From: Helicostylum pulchrum
Taxonomy: Eukaryota; Mucoromycota; Mucoromycetes; Mucorales; Mucoraceae
Length of the DNA: 64,000 nt
Assembly: GCA_025677825.1 (NCBI GenBank)
Contig: JAIXMO010000004.1
Span: 62,001 to 126,000, forward strand
Direction of reading: 5' to 3'
The notes beneath the pieces are model-generated. The model was given only the letters and a program-made list of their open reading frames with translations, did no database searches and was not told the origin of the DNA. Shown in pieces: positions 11,417-23,023 of the stretch. The first letter of the stretch is position 1; each line of letters starts with the position of its first letter. A program made the translations under genes and the position numbers.

Positions 11417-13230
11417 ATGAAGCTCGTGTTAACATGCTTATTCATTGTGGTCGCAATAGAAGCATATTTAGCACCTTTCACTAAAGTAGAAGAAAGTTTT
11501 AATTTACAAGCAACTTATGATATCTTGCACAGTTCTTTTTCAAACTATGACCATATTCAATTTCCTGGTGTTGTGCCTCGTACATTTGTTGGGGCAACAC
11601 TATTAAGTATATTAAGTTATGCATTTATTCCTTTTCTTGATTTATTACAACAACAAGTACTGGTGCGTATTTTATTAGGTGGTTGTTTTGTTTTATCGGT
11701 TGGTAAATTTTGTTCGGATGGTGTTGGTGCATTATTTGGAAAGACAACGGCTCGCATAACCATCTTATTAATGCTATGTCAATTTCACCTCGTGTTTTGG
11801 GTCTCTCGTACTTTACCAAATATGTGTGGATTACCATGGGTTGAGTTGGGTCTCTCCCATTGGTTGATTAGTTTATCTCGTACCAGTGATGGTACCTACC
11901 AATTAAACTGGATGATGCGATACTTGACATTTGCTGGTATCGTTTTTCGATTTGAAATTGGTATTTTACTTGTCATTTTGGTACTGACCGAAATTTATTA
12001 TGGTCGCTTATCCTTTATTGCAAGTATAAAGCAAATGGTTGTTACGGCAATTATTAGTTTAATTATAACTGTACCACTTGATTCCTTCTTTTGGAATCAA
12101 TGGATATGGCCTGAGGGTATCGTGTTTTATTTCAATGTCATCTTGAACAAGAGTTCTCAATGGGGTACTTTGCCTTTCTATGCTTACTTTTTAAAGTTTT
12201 TACCACGCTTGCTTCTCATCTCTTTTCCCTTGTCAGCCTTGGCTTATGTTATCGATAATCGTGTAAAACGTATGTTGACTCCCATGTTGATTTATGTCGC
12301 CATTTTCTCGTGTTTACCCCACAAGGAGTGGAGATTCATTGTGTACACTATTCCCGTTTTTACTGTGGCGGCCGCGGCTTCCATAACTTGGTTTATCAAC
12401 AGAGCTCGTCGGTCTTTGTTTTATAAAGTGGTATTGGTTGGTGTTGCAGTGGGGTATGTGATTTCATGTATGATCTCTCTTAGCGCTTTCCAAATGTCAC
12501 GACATAATTATCCCGGTGGTGAAGCATTATTTACATTACACCAGATTGAAAAGGATAATAACGTACGTGTTCATCTTGATGCGGAAACGGCCATGACAGG
12601 CGCTTCACTATTTGGGCAGACAAACCCCAACTGGGTTTATTCTAAAAATGAAACTCATGCTTCACAACAAGATTTTATTGATGCAAGGTATACTCATCTG
12701 ATTACATCTACGCCTGAAAAATTCGATACATCCTTGTTTGAAGTCATCGATCAAACTTATGGTATTGATAAAGTGGAATTGAAAAGCTTAGAGGAATTGA
12801 TTGCTTCGATTCAACAATTGGATTTTTCGTATTTGAATGTAAAAATGGCACCGAAATTGTTTACAGTCAAGTTGATTGATCCTCAAAAGACTTGGGTTCA
12901 ATCTACGTTACGCAAATATCCTGTTGTACTCTACAGCAAAACTTATTGGTAAATATAGATTTTTTTTTTTTGCTTTTATATTGTATACTTATTTTTATTT
13001 TTAGTCCTTATTGTAAAGCAGCAAAACAATTGATATCAAAATACTGTGATGATATTCACGTGATTGAAGTTGACTTGGAACAAGATGGCAGAGAAATACA
13101 ACAAGCTCTTTATGACTTGACTGGTCAGTATACCTTTCCAAACTTGTTTCAGAATCAACTTAGTCTCGGTGGGTTTGACCGCTTGTCGGAATTGGATCGG
13201 AAGGGAGAGTTGAATTTATGTAAAAAATAA
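11417..13230 (+). CDS. ALG12: ALG12 mannosyltransferase fused to a C-terminal glutaredoxin domain
   Basis: Residues 1 to about 500 form an ER-membrane dolichyl-P-mannose alpha-1,6-mannosyltransferase of the GT22 family. ALG12 adds the eighth mannose to the lipid-linked oligosaccharide used in N-glycosylation. Visible features are the early catalytic loop (PFTKVEESFNLQATYDI), the signature YDHIQFPGVVPRTFVG, many membrane segments and the family motif PHKEWRFIVY. A 56-nt intron (12949-13004) joins the frame to CPYCKAAKQLISKYC, so the spliced protein reads VVLYSKTYCPYCKAAK. The glutaredoxin features TFPNLF and GGFDRL follow. The total is 585 residues and the frame is continuous (1758 nt over two exons). 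The stop codon just after 12948 in the unspliced frame would give a plain ALG12, so intron retention could produce both forms. The ALG12 assignment is strong. The fusion rests on the splice model. Confidence 0.88.
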
Positions 13231-13826
13231 TTAAACGTAAACATAATTTCCACGTGGTAATTTATATTATTACATATGTAATCAATTTACTGTATAACAT
13301 TGAATAAAGCACAAATTGACATATGTTTCGAAAATCTTTTTTTTTTTTAGCTACACATGCATTTTTCTATTATTAATTGATACTTGTTGGAGTTCAAATC
13401 GTTCGATTTATTTTTAATTTAAACATGTCGCACGCTCTTTTTTTTTTAAATACATATATTTCGGCTTAAATTAGCTCATCTTTACTTTTATATATTTTTA
13501 TATATTAGTAATTTAAACATCTCTCTTATAATTATTAGTTATTAAAGTTTTCCATCGTGCCGGGTCTCTCTTTTTTTTGGGGGGGAGGGGGGAGGGTTAC
13601 AAATTCAAATTTAGTGTCCAGGCAACCACAGACTGCCGTAAATTAACAGTATCTTAGACAACCATAGACTGCCATAAATTAACTATATCTAGGTAACTGC
13701 ATATCAACACTGGAAAAACAAGTTTGTTTTTTTTTGTTATTTATTAAAGCGTTCTACGAAAGAAGGAGAGGGGGGAATGATGATAAAAAAAAAATGTGTA
13801 TGTATATATGTATATAAAGAAAAGAT
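13231..13826. other. Intergenic region between two convergent genes
   Basis: Both flanking genes end here (ALG12 fusion and HSF), so this is 3'-flanking DNA. It holds T tracts, a G-rich run near 13579-13596 and a two-copy 36-bp tandem repeat (13617-13692). I see no gene. Confidence 0.5.
13617..13692. repeat. Two-copy tandem repeat, period 36 bp
   Basis: Two adjacent units read CAACCACAGACTGCCGTAAA and CAACCATAGACTGCCATAAA, followed by TTAAC(A/T)(G/A)TATCT. The offset is 36 bp (13623 and 13659), with a few substitutions between units. Confidence 0.8.
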
Positions 13827-15411
13827 CTACTCTATGTCATTTGTAGTAGTATTTGCAGGTGAAGATTGAGCTACAGGAAAAAAAAACACCCCATTAGTTT
13901 TCTTTCTTTTTTAAAAAAAAAGAAAAAAAAACTTACTGTATGTACTCAAGAAATCATCCATATTAACATAATCCAATCCTTGATCTGATTCAAACCCAAG
14001 TTCATTGGCAAGTGATTTTAAGCTAGTTTCTAAATCTTGAACGTTGGTAGGTGGTGGCATATTTAATAAGTGTTGCTCGTTTTTTATACAGGGTTCTTGT
14101 TTCACATCAGGTACGTCAAAGTAGGTGCTGTTGGTGAGTTGGTTGAATAAGGCCGGATTGGTTTGGGCCAAGCTGACGAGGCCTTGGAATTGGGGTAAAT
14201 TTAAGAGTGAGGAAAGGTCTGGTGTGTTGTTGTTGGTATGATGTGTAGGTTGTTGGTGCATGTGTGTATTAGGTGGATTAAGGTTAGGTACCGCTACTAT
14301 ATTAACCAAAAAAAAAAAGGTTTAGTATGTATTACAGAGTAGCACTCTTTTTTTTTCTCTTTCTCTCTGGTCTTACCTAGTGATGCAGCAGTGGCTTTTT
14401 TGGTTTGATCGTTTAGTGCAATAGCAGCAGCAAGATCAGCTGTGGCAGGTTGTTGATTTACAGGTAAAGAATCATTTACAAATTCCGATATATCAAATTG
14501 AGGAGATGTACGTGCTTGTTTCGAAGGTGGTGGCTGATCTTGATGATCTTCATCTACATCTTCAATCTTGTTGTATTCTCTTTTCTTACCCGTGCCAGTG
14601 GTGGGTTCATTGACATCGGTAAGTAAATATCTACGTTTGCGAGGAATGACAACATGCTTGTTTTTATCACTTGAAAACACGGAAGCCAAGAACCTCAGTA
14701 TTTTATCAATGGTCTCCTGATGTCTATGATGTCTTTCCCGCGACGCTACGTTCTCTTGCCATAACACTTGATTATCGGTTTGAACGTTTTTTAGTTCGTT
14801 ACTGATGGACATTTGGTGCTTTTTAATGGCGGCTATTTCGTCTAGGATATGATGTAAGTCAATTGTTCCCGTCTCTTTTTCTTCGGGGTCTCGACCCTTT
14901 TTACGGGTGACAAGTAATAGTAAATCGGGTTGGTTGCGTTGGAAGTGTGGGTTGCTGAATTCCCAACGCTCTGTCTCGCCTTCGGTACTAAGTACGCCGT
15001 TTTGAAGGTGCGGTACTTTATGAAAGCCGTACATGTTGAGTTGACGTACAAACGAGGAAAAATTACTGTGTTTAAAGAACCGTGGTAACACTTTTTTAGC
15101 AAATTCTTCATGACGAACTACGATAAATGAAAGTCCATCGTCTGACCATCGAATTAATTCATCTGTTGTATGATCATCAACCATACTATTATTATTTTAA
15201 AAGAAGAAAAAGAAAAGTTAATTATCTTGTTACATTGAGAAGAGTCCTTTTCTTCTTACTTGTAAAGTTTGTTTAAAAATGCTGGTACGTTTTGTAACTT
15301 GTTTCTTTGGATTTGACTAGGATTCATTACCATTTTTGCAGTTGAAGGGGTTTGTGGGTTAGGTGCAATCGAACTTAATAAAGGTGCAATGGAAGCTGGA
15401 ATTTGACTCAT
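13827..15411 (-). CDS. Heat-shock transcription factor (HSF family)
   Basis: This nuclear trimeric activator binds heat-shock elements. The HSF DNA-binding domain is split by the first intron: [10 protein letters not shown] in exon 1 joins [41 protein letters not shown] and [16 protein letters not shown] follow. A heptad-type oligomerisation region comes next (about [19 protein letters not shown] to IDKILRFL). The C-terminal part is polar and acidic and resembles an activation domain ([22 protein letters not shown]). There are four exons. The last short exon encodes [14 protein letters not shown]. The start is the ATG at 15411 ([12 protein letters not shown]). It is about 455 residues long. 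Which of several fungal HSF paralogues it is cannot be decided here. Confidence 0.93.
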
Positions 15412-16171
15412 TTTTTCTCTCTCTTAATTACTCTCTCTACTCTCTTTTTTACTGAAAAAAAGCCCTGTAAGAAGAAAGGTTGTAAGAAAAAAAAAATCTT
15501 CGCTGAGACCCAAATATATAATCGAATTGTGTAATAAGCCAACTTTTTTGAGTGGAAAAGGAGGGGGAGGTCACAGTCACTTCAATGGCATACGGCGAAA
15601 AAAAAACAAGGTAGGAGTTGTATGATAAAGCGAGGTTAATGAATACAACTGTTTTCTATATATTCAAGCTTTCACTTGTAATTGATTGTAAGAAGGAGGG
15701 TCCCCCTTCTTTTGGTCGGAAAATGAAAGAGAATGCGTAACCAAAATGCATGCCAAACACATGACGCACTTGTCAAAAAGAGAGAGGTTGAGGATTACTG
15801 CTTGCATTGCTTTTTTTGTCAAGAGTTACAAGTGTAATTGACAGGTATATTTTGTTAATCTGCACAAGTACGTTTCTTTCTAGGCTGTCCCTCTTTAAAG
15901 AAGGTATTCATACGCCAGATATTCAGTTCGGCAAAGTAAAATATACCGAGAAATTCTTTACACGTTATAGTGTGTTTATAGTCTGTGCATATATTGTAGT
16001 TATTTATAAGATAACTAGATGCTTTTGTAAAAAAAAAAAAAGTAGCTTGGCTTTCCCCTTTCGTTTCGGATTGTTGTTGCCATGTTTTAAACTACCGCTT
16101 ATAAATACATATTTTTCTCTCGTACTTTTTTTTCTTTTTCGTAACTCTTTTTCGTTCTTTTTCTTTTAGAG
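15412..16171. promoter_or_regulatory. Divergent promoter between the HSF and HDHD5-like genes
   Basis: This is 760 bp between two diverging starts. It contains AGGGG (about 15562) and CCCCT (about 15703) stress-response-element-like pentamers and pyrimidine-rich stretches before each start. I did not find a convincing three-unit heat-shock element. Function is inferred from position only. Confidence 0.4.
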
Positions 16172-17707
16172 ATGGCAAGTGTGTTAAAACGTTCGTTTGG
16201 TATTAAACAAAGCGTGTTTGGTAGCTTTGGCTCAAGGTATATATCTACTACTAATAAGCCAAACTACGCTTTTGCGTTTGATATTGATGGTGTTTTAATC
16301 AAGGTACACACTTAAAAAAACAAGGGGTAGAGAGAGAGGATTTTTTTTTGTTAATATGGTTTTTATATGTATAGGGAAATAAGCAAATTCCTGAAGCTAC
16401 GCGGTAAGTAGAAAGGAATGAAAAGGTTTGAATACAAAAAAAAGTACTTATATTGTATAGTGCCCTCAAGTTATTGAATGGAGATAATTCCAGTAACAGG
16501 TAAAATACACACATATACACACGTAAAAAAAATGTGTAAGGTGTTTAAATATATTTCTGTATCACAATAGACGTATTCCATTTGTTTTATTGACAAACGG
16601 TGGAGGAGTTACAGAATCTGAAAAGGCCGAACAAATCAGTGAACTGATCAATGTTAAAATCGACCCTAAGCAGGTCGTGTTGTCTCATTCACCTATGCAG
16701 AACTTGGCAAAGAAATACAGCGATAAACGAGTCTTGATTGTAGGCGGTAGAGGTCGTAGCTGTTACGATGTTGCTAAAAAGTACGGGTTTCAAGATGCTG
16801 TAACGCCTCATGATATTATGCATTGGAATAGCTCATCATGGCCTCTTTCCACACCTACAAGTGATTTATCCCTCTTGACTAATGTAAGTAGTGTAAAATA
16901 AAAGGTAGTGTGTGTTGTTGTTTTTACTTATTTTTTTGAAGGCTGCGCAAGAGTTTTCTCAGCTTCCTATTCACGCTGTTATGGTGTTCCATGATTCATT
17001 TGATTGTAAGTAAAAGAAAAAAAAGTAAAATAAGAGGTATCGGATCATAATGGAGTTTTTTTTTTAAAAAAAAAAGGGGGAAGAGATATCCAGATTATGT
17101 TGGACGCACTTTGTTCTCATAATGGTATTTTGGGGACAAGAAAGAGCGATTATACAGTTCAAGATGTACCACTCTACTGGTCCAATGTAAGTCTTTTTAT
17201 AATTCCCCTCTTCTTCTTCTTTTTTTACTTATGTTCTTTTTGTATGTAGAACGATCTTGTAAGTAACCCTCCTATTAAATATATATACAAATATACATGC
17301 AATAACACTTTTAAAAAAAGATCTGGAGCACAGACTTCCCTGCCCCTCGTTTAGGCCAAGGTGCAGTCAAGGTGGCTCTTGACTCGTTGTACAAGACATT
17401 GACTGGCAAGAGCTTGCAATCAGTTTCGTTCGGTAAACCTCACGCGGCCACATACCAGTTTGCAGATCAGGTACTGGACGCTATTACAACCGAAAAATTT
17501 GTAGGTAAACGTAGTGTGTATGCTGTAGGAGATAATCCAGCAGCAGATATTCAAGGAGCGAATGGGTACGGGTGGACAAGTATCTTGGTACGTACGGGTG
17601 TGTTCACTGGAAAAGGTAACTCGGAGGAGTTCCCGGCTAAAATTGTGTGTGAGAACGTCGAGGAAGCTGTAGAGAAGGTGATTGCTTTGGAAGAAGGGAA
17701 ACTTTAA
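16172..17707 (+). CDS. HAD-superfamily hydrolase, HDHD5/CECR5-like (mitochondrial)
   Basis: The spliced product resembles HDHD5 (CECR5) and yeast YKR070W, class IIA HAD hydrolases of unknown substrate that are found at mitochondria. HAD motif I is YAFAFDIDGVLIKGN with the two catalytic Asp. Motif II is PFVLLTNGGG. Family segments follow (VLSHSPMQ, VLIVGGRGRSCYDVAKKYGF). Motif IV is YAVGDNPAADIQGAN. The N-terminus (MASVLKRSFGIKQS) is basic and could target mitochondria. The gene has about seven short introns, two of them within the first 250 nt. It is divergent from HSF. The family call is firm; the enzymatic role is not known. Confidence 0.88.
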
Positions 17708-17913
17708 ATTTTGACACATTTCTTTTTAAAAAAAAAGTGACTTGAAATAAAATGCTATAAGTACTTGAGTGATGTCATTGTGGCTTTTTTTTTTTTGACA
17801 CCTGGGTTATTTTTTTGGTCCTAAAATGGGGTTAATATATTTTTTTTTTTATTTCTTGTTACATTACATTTATAAAAAACACCCCCCATTAATTGATGCA
17901 AAGAAGCTGAGAC

Positions 17914-20310
17914 ATGTCTTTTCAGTTTCGAGAGCCTTGTACACGCTCACTACGACCTTGGAATTTTTTTAGACGACCCTTGACAGCACGACTCTTTGTT
18001 CAGGGCACCCCTCTTCCCAAGCGCCATTATATCCAACCCGTACCTAAAAAAAAGGCCACTCGCCTATGGCTGCACTACCAGCATACGTACGCCAGCAGTA
18101 AAAGTAGTCTTGATACCGAACACTATGATGTTTTAATGACCACCTTATTGGATAAAGCCAAACATGGATCTAAAACAGGCTACTGGACAAAAATCATCCA
18201 GGCGTTTGAAGAGTCGAAATTGATAAACGTATCTACTTCACCAAGCATGTACGTCGTCGCTATTGAAGCGTACGGAAGATGTAGAAACAAGCTCAAAGTC
18301 ACTAGTATCTTTAAAGAATTTAAAAAGAGGTACCTGTTAAAGTCTGGGTGGTATGGCGTTTATTTCAATGCGTTGATTGATTGCGGTGAATTGACAATGG
18401 CGAGACGGGCGCTTGTTCAGGACATCATGTATGATCCCTGTGTGTCTCGTAAACAGGTGTCGAGTTATTTATCGAGGTTTATAGAGTACTGTATAAAACG
18501 ACATAATGTACCATTGGCGATTCAAATGGTCGAGTCGCATCATGGATTTACATGGGATAAAGAAGCATTAGATAGAGTGATACGTGCTCTTTTTAATGTA
18601 CCCGTCACCACACCTTTATCAATAGAAGCCTTTATAGAAAATTACAGTACGCAAGATAAAGTGACGAGAATAGAATTATTTACATTATTTAATTTGGTCT
18701 GTAAGCAAGACCAGTTTGTACCAACACTCAAGACCTGTCATCTAGTATTACAACAACTTGTCCGAGGAGATCATATGCGAAGAGTGAAATCAGTACTGTG
18801 CTATATGCAACAAGTGGGGATTCAACCTACGTTAGAAACAGTCGATATATTAAAAGAATCGAGTCAAGTGACGAATTTAGACGAGCATGTATATAAGAAT
18901 TGGTTGATGGCTATAGACAAAAAGCAAGAACAAAATACCACAAAATTAATAGGGTTTATGGATCGAGGCGAATTAGAAACGATTGGGTTAGGCTGGATAG
19001 ATAAACACGGTGTTGATTTAGACGCGCATGCACTTGTGTTAGAATACTGGGTTAAACAAGGCCAATGGAATCGTTGTATTATAGAATTTGATAGACTGTT
19101 TAATCAGAACGTGAATTTGAATCGAAAATGTATAAAGTCAATGTTAGCTGCTTGGTTAGCCAGCGGACAAGATTGGATGTACTGCGAACGCGTGGTAGAT
19201 CAGTATAAAAGTATATTTAGAGCCAATACTACTACAGCTATACATTTATTAGATACCTTGTGTCGCTTGGAAACAAAACGCGGACAACCGCTGGTACCTG
19301 GAGAACATATTGTGAAATCTTTACAGTTGTTGGAACACAAATTAAATATACCTTTTACAGCACGAGAAATAAGTCAAGTGATTTTACTGCTTGGAAAACG
19401 AGGCGATATAGAGAACGGGTATCGACTTTATAATTGGGTTCGAGGTACGGAGAAAAATAACGAACGATGCGGTGAAGAAAGTATTTATAGAGCAGTGATG
19501 GAGAGTGCTACACGAAATAACGATACAAGACGGTTAGAACGTGCGTGGGTGGATATGCAGTATCGACAACGGTTTTTGGGAAATCAAGATGAGACCAAGC
19601 AACAACATAATTTAACCTTGTATAATATCCTTTTGAATGGGTTTGCGTCTCGATTACCACGACCGGATTTACCGTGTGTGCGCAAATTATATCAACGCAT
19701 GCTGAATCAAAAGATGATACCGGATATTGTTACGTATAATATCCTGATCAAGGCGTTTGTCAATGCCAATAATATGGAAGCTGCAAATCAGATCTTTAAA
19801 AAGATGATTGAATCAGGTATTGAACCAGATAGGTATTCAACCAATACTATATTAAATGGATGGATTATACGTAGAGATTGGAGCCATGTTGAAACCTTTG
19901 TGAAGGAGTTGAGAGAGTCACCGCATAAATTAGATTTAGTTACTTTTAATTTACTGGTACAGAGTTTTCTACAGTTGGATTCAAAGACAATGAATTATAC
20001 GCATATCTTGAAGCATCAAAATAAGTGGAAGCATATCGAGCAGTTGCAAGAAGAGAAACGTGATAGCATCAAAATGACGCGTGACAAGATTTGGCAGATA
20101 TTTGAATCAACTACGGGATTTAGCAAACAATCAATTATCAACCTGAAATTAGAAGAAACAAACCAGGGCGCCGCCTTTATAAAGTTGTTTTCAAGCAAAG
20201 ATGAACCGGACCAAGTTACTTACAAGTTGTTTATGAAGGCCTTTGATAATATAGGTGATACAAAGTCTGCAGAGACTATTTCTCGGTGGATGAAGTATCG
20301 ACTAAAGTAA
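17914..20310 (+). CDS. Pentatricopeptide-repeat protein, probably mitochondrial
   Basis: An intronless gene of 798 residues, unusual among its intron-rich neighbours. The basic N-terminus with Arg and few acids (about residues 1-45) looks like a mitochondrial presequence. Several PPR units are clear in the C-terminal third, for example DIVTYNILIKAFVNANNMEA, IFKKMIESGIEPDRYSTNTI and LDLVTFNLLVQSFL. Weaker helical repeats occupy the middle. PPR proteins bind organellar RNA for processing, stability or translation. The particular target is unknown. The start is the first ATG, with an in-frame reading of MSFQFREPC. Confidence 0.87.
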   Translation: MSFQFREPCTRSLRPWNFFRRPLTARLFVQGTPLPKRHYIQPVPKKKATRLWLHYQHTYASSKSSLDTEHYDVLMTTLLDKAKHGSKTGYWTKIIQAFEESKLINVSTSPSMYVVAIEAYGRCRNKLKVTSIFKEFKKRYLLKSGWYGVYFNALIDCGELTMARRALVQDIMYDPCVSRKQVSSYLSRFIEYCIKRHNVPLAIQMVESHHGFTWDKEALDRVIRALFNVPVTTPLSIEAFIENYSTQDKVTRIELFTLFNLVCKQDQFVPTLKTCHLVLQQLVRGDHMRRVKSVLCYMQQVGIQPTLETVDILKESSQVTNLDEHVYKNWLMAIDKKQEQNTTKLIGFMDRGELETIGLGWIDKHGVDLDAHALVLEYWVKQGQWNRCIIEFDRLFNQNVNLNRKCIKSMLAAWLASGQDWMYCERVVDQYKSIFRANTTTAIHLLDTLCRLETKRGQPLVPGEHIVKSLQLLEHKLNIPFTAREISQVILLLGKRGDIENGYRLYNWVRGTEKNNERCGEESIYRAVMESATRNNDTRRLERAWVDMQYRQRFLGNQDETKQQHNLTLYNILLNGFASRLPRPDLPCVRKLYQRMLNQKMIPDIVTYNILIKAFVNANNMEAANQIFKKMIESGIEPDRYSTNTILNGWIIRRDWSHVETFVKELRESPHKLDLVTFNLLVQSFLQLDSKTMNYTHILKHQNKWKHIEQLQEEKRDSIKMTRDKIWQIFESTTGFSKQSIINLKLEETNQGAAFIKLFSSKDEPDQVTYKLFMKAFDNIGDTKSAETISRWMKYRLK

Positions 20311-20512
20311 ATAATATATACCAAACTCTTTTTTTTTATATCTTTTTTTTTTTTACCAACTCTTTTTTTTATTTTATTTTTTTATGTGACGTTTTTTTTT
20401 ATTTTTTTATTTTTTTTTTTGCCGCGAGAATAAAACTTGGTGTTTATTTTATTTTTTTACTCGTAAAAAACAACCGAGATAAAATATTTTATTATAAACT
20501 TGTCAACAACTA

Positions 20513-21491
20513 ATGAGCAACTTTACAACAGAACCAACTCAAAGTTATAATGAGACAATAAAAGTTGAAACGGAATTACCAACTTTTGAACATAATAAGG
20601 AGTGGGATGCTGGGATGGAGTTGGCTTTATTAAACGCTATTTCGCGTTGTAAACCAGTTGGTAAAATATATAATTTTTAGTGATTTATATCAGTATATAC
20701 AAGTACTTAAAAGAAAAATGTTTTTTTGGGGGGATGGATAGGTATACATAAACATTTTCGTATTATTAGTGTACAGAAACAATTTAATCAACATAGTCCA
20801 GTTACATGTACAATAAAAGAGATATGGCAAAGATTAGGTGACTTTTATGGTATGTCAGCACTAGATGAATTGGAAGAAGAGGATGAAGAACAAGAGGAAG
20901 AAGAAAGAGAGGAACAAGAAAAGAGTAGAGGAGAAGTGTTACATGAATTTTGTTTACCACTAGAAGATTACGAACAGTTAATATCAGAGCATAGACAAGA
21001 TGATCAACAATCGATATCTTCCGTACGCGACGGTGATGATGACTCAATGAGTTCACCTAATATTCCGCCAGCTAAACGTACACGCACCAGTAAAAGAGAA
21101 TCATCACCCGCCAATTCGGTTGCTGATTCAATCACTTCCACGCCCGAACCAGAAGAAGGTAATTTAATTTCACCCCTGTTCTGCCCCAACCACCAATTGA
21201 ATTTATTCTAGTTTTTTTTTCTTTTTTTCTAACCCAATAATAATAAATAAAAAAAATCCACCAACAAAAAAAAAAATCAAAAATCAAAAAAAAAAAAAAA
21301 AAATTACTATTGTAGGAAAATCGTCTAGAAGAACTTCAAGAGGTACTAGTAGAAGAATGGAATATACGCCTGAGCCATCTACACCTACAAGTCAACGTAA
21401 CTCAAGTCGTAGAACAGGAAGATCTTCCAGCAGTGGTAGTAGTAGTACAATCAACAGAGGAAGTAAACGACAGACAAGCAAAAGAAAATAA
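20513..21491 (+). CDS. EAF7: NuA4 histone acetyltransferase subunit Eaf7 (MRGBP-like)
   Basis: Three exons code for about 245 residues. The conserved Eaf7/MRGBP region is EWDAGMELALLNAISRCKPVG, then the first intron, then HKHFRIISVQKQFNQHSP and EIWQRLGDFYGMSALDELEE. A strongly acidic stretch follows, then FCLPLEDYEQLI, then a basic Ser/Arg-rich tail ending RQTSKRK. Eaf7 is part of the NuA4 acetyltransferase/TINTIN chromatin module, where it works with Eaf3 (MRG15). The start is the ATG at 20513 (MSNFTTEPTQSYN). The second intron (about 21161-21314) is rich in A tracts. The call rests on the HKHFRII and EIWQRLGDFYGM motifs. Confidence 0.9.
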
Positions 21492-21800
21492 CATGTGAGT
21501 GTTTCTTTTTGGCTAGTGACTTGATTTTTGGTGTAATTCGAATGCCAACAATTGGGGGCCGCTTTTCACGGTTCAAAAAGATTATTACGTTTTCATTCAA
21601 TACCCGATGGTTCCTGTATCGTATAAAAAAGAAAATCTCATTTTCTCTCTTTTTTCTTTTTTTTTTTTTTTTTTTTTTCGTTAAAAAACTATCTCTTTTT
21701 TTCCCCCCCTCACACACCTTTTTTTACCAGCTTTTTTTTTTTTTTTTTTTTTACCAGAGGTTACATTATAACAAAAAAATAAAACCAAAAACACAATATA
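21492..21800. promoter_or_regulatory. Upstream region of the delta-12 desaturase gene
   Basis: This is 309 bp rich in T tracts, up to about 20 in a row. It contains the 3' flank of EAF7 and the promoter and leader of the desaturase. I see no other gene. Confidence 0.45.
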
Positions 21801-23023
21801 ATGGCCACTCAAAGAAATGTCAAAGCTGATCCTGTAAAGCCAGTGATTGATGAAGCAATTGAAAGAAATTGGGAAATCCCCAACTTTACTATCAAGGAAA
21901 TTCGAGATGCTATTCCCGCACATTGTTTCCGTCGTGATACATTTAGATCATTTACTCATGTTCTTCACGATTTTATCTTTATCGCTGTCTTGGCTGGTTT
22001 AGCAAGTTATATCGATACCATTCCCAATGTCTATGCTCGTCTTGTATTATGGCCACTGTATTGGATCGCTCAAGGTATTGTCGCTACTGGTGTTTGGGTT
22101 ATCGGTCATGAATGTGGCCACCAATCTTTCAGTCCCTCCAAGGTAAAATTATAAATTTTCTGTTTGTAAATTACCAACTAACTTTTTTTTATTATAATTA
22201 GGCTATCAATGATGGTGTCGGCTTCGTTCTTCATACTCTTTTATTAGTTCCTTATCACTCTTGGAAGTATTCTCACTCCAAGCATCACAAAGCTACCGGA
22301 CATATGACCAGAGATCAAGTTTTCCTCCCCAAGGTACGTTCCACTGTCGGATTACCTCCTCGTGAACAAGATCCTGAACTTGACGGCCCCCATGAGGCTC
22401 TTGATGAAGCTCCTATCGTTGTATTGTATCGCATGTTCAACATGTTTGTTTTCGGTTGGCCTCTTTACCTCTTGACCAATGTCACTGGTCAAGATTACCC
22501 TGGTTGGGCTTCTCACTTTAACCCTAACTGTGTTATCTACGAAAAGAATCAATTTTGGGATGTTATGGCTTCTACTGCCGGTGTTCTTAGTATGATGGGT
22601 TTTTTGGGTTATTGTGGACATGTATTTGGTTCTCTTGCAGTTATCAAGTACTATGTTATTCCTTACTTCAATGTTAACTTTTGGTTGGTCTTGATTACTT
22701 ATTTACAACATACTGATCCCAAGTTACCTCATTACCGTGAAAACGTCTGGAACTTCCAACGTGGTGCTGCTCTTACTGTCGATAGATCTTTTGGTTTCAT
22801 TATTGATTATTTCCATCATCATATCTCTGATACTCATGTTGCTCATCATTTCTTCTCTACCATGCCTCATTATCATGCTGAAGAAGCTACTGCTCATATC
22901 AAGAAGGCTCTTGGTAAGCACTACCATTCTGATAATACTCCTATTCCTCTCGCTTTATGGAGAGTCTGGAAGGCTTGTCGTTTTGTTGAGGATGATGGAG
23001 ATGTTGTCTTTTTCAAGAACTAA
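21801..23023 (+). CDS. FAD2: Delta-12 fatty-acid desaturase (oleate to linoleate)
   Basis: This is an ER-membrane, di-iron desaturase of 387 residues that introduces the second double bond into oleoyl lipids, the first step toward gamma-linolenic acid in these fungi. The three histidine boxes are visible: HECGH (GHECGHQSF), HSKHHKATGH and HVAHHFF. Hydrophobic segments flank them. Family features include IPAHCFRRD near the N-terminus, YHAEEATAHI and GKHYHSD. A single intron (22143-22201) falls directly after SFSPSK. Codon use is more biased to C-ending codons than in the neighbours, which suggests high expression. Confidence 0.96.

Noticed and set aside
15412..16171. Heat-shock elements suggesting HSF autoregulation
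   Set aside because: Only isolated GAA/TTC pairs with wrong spacing were seen.
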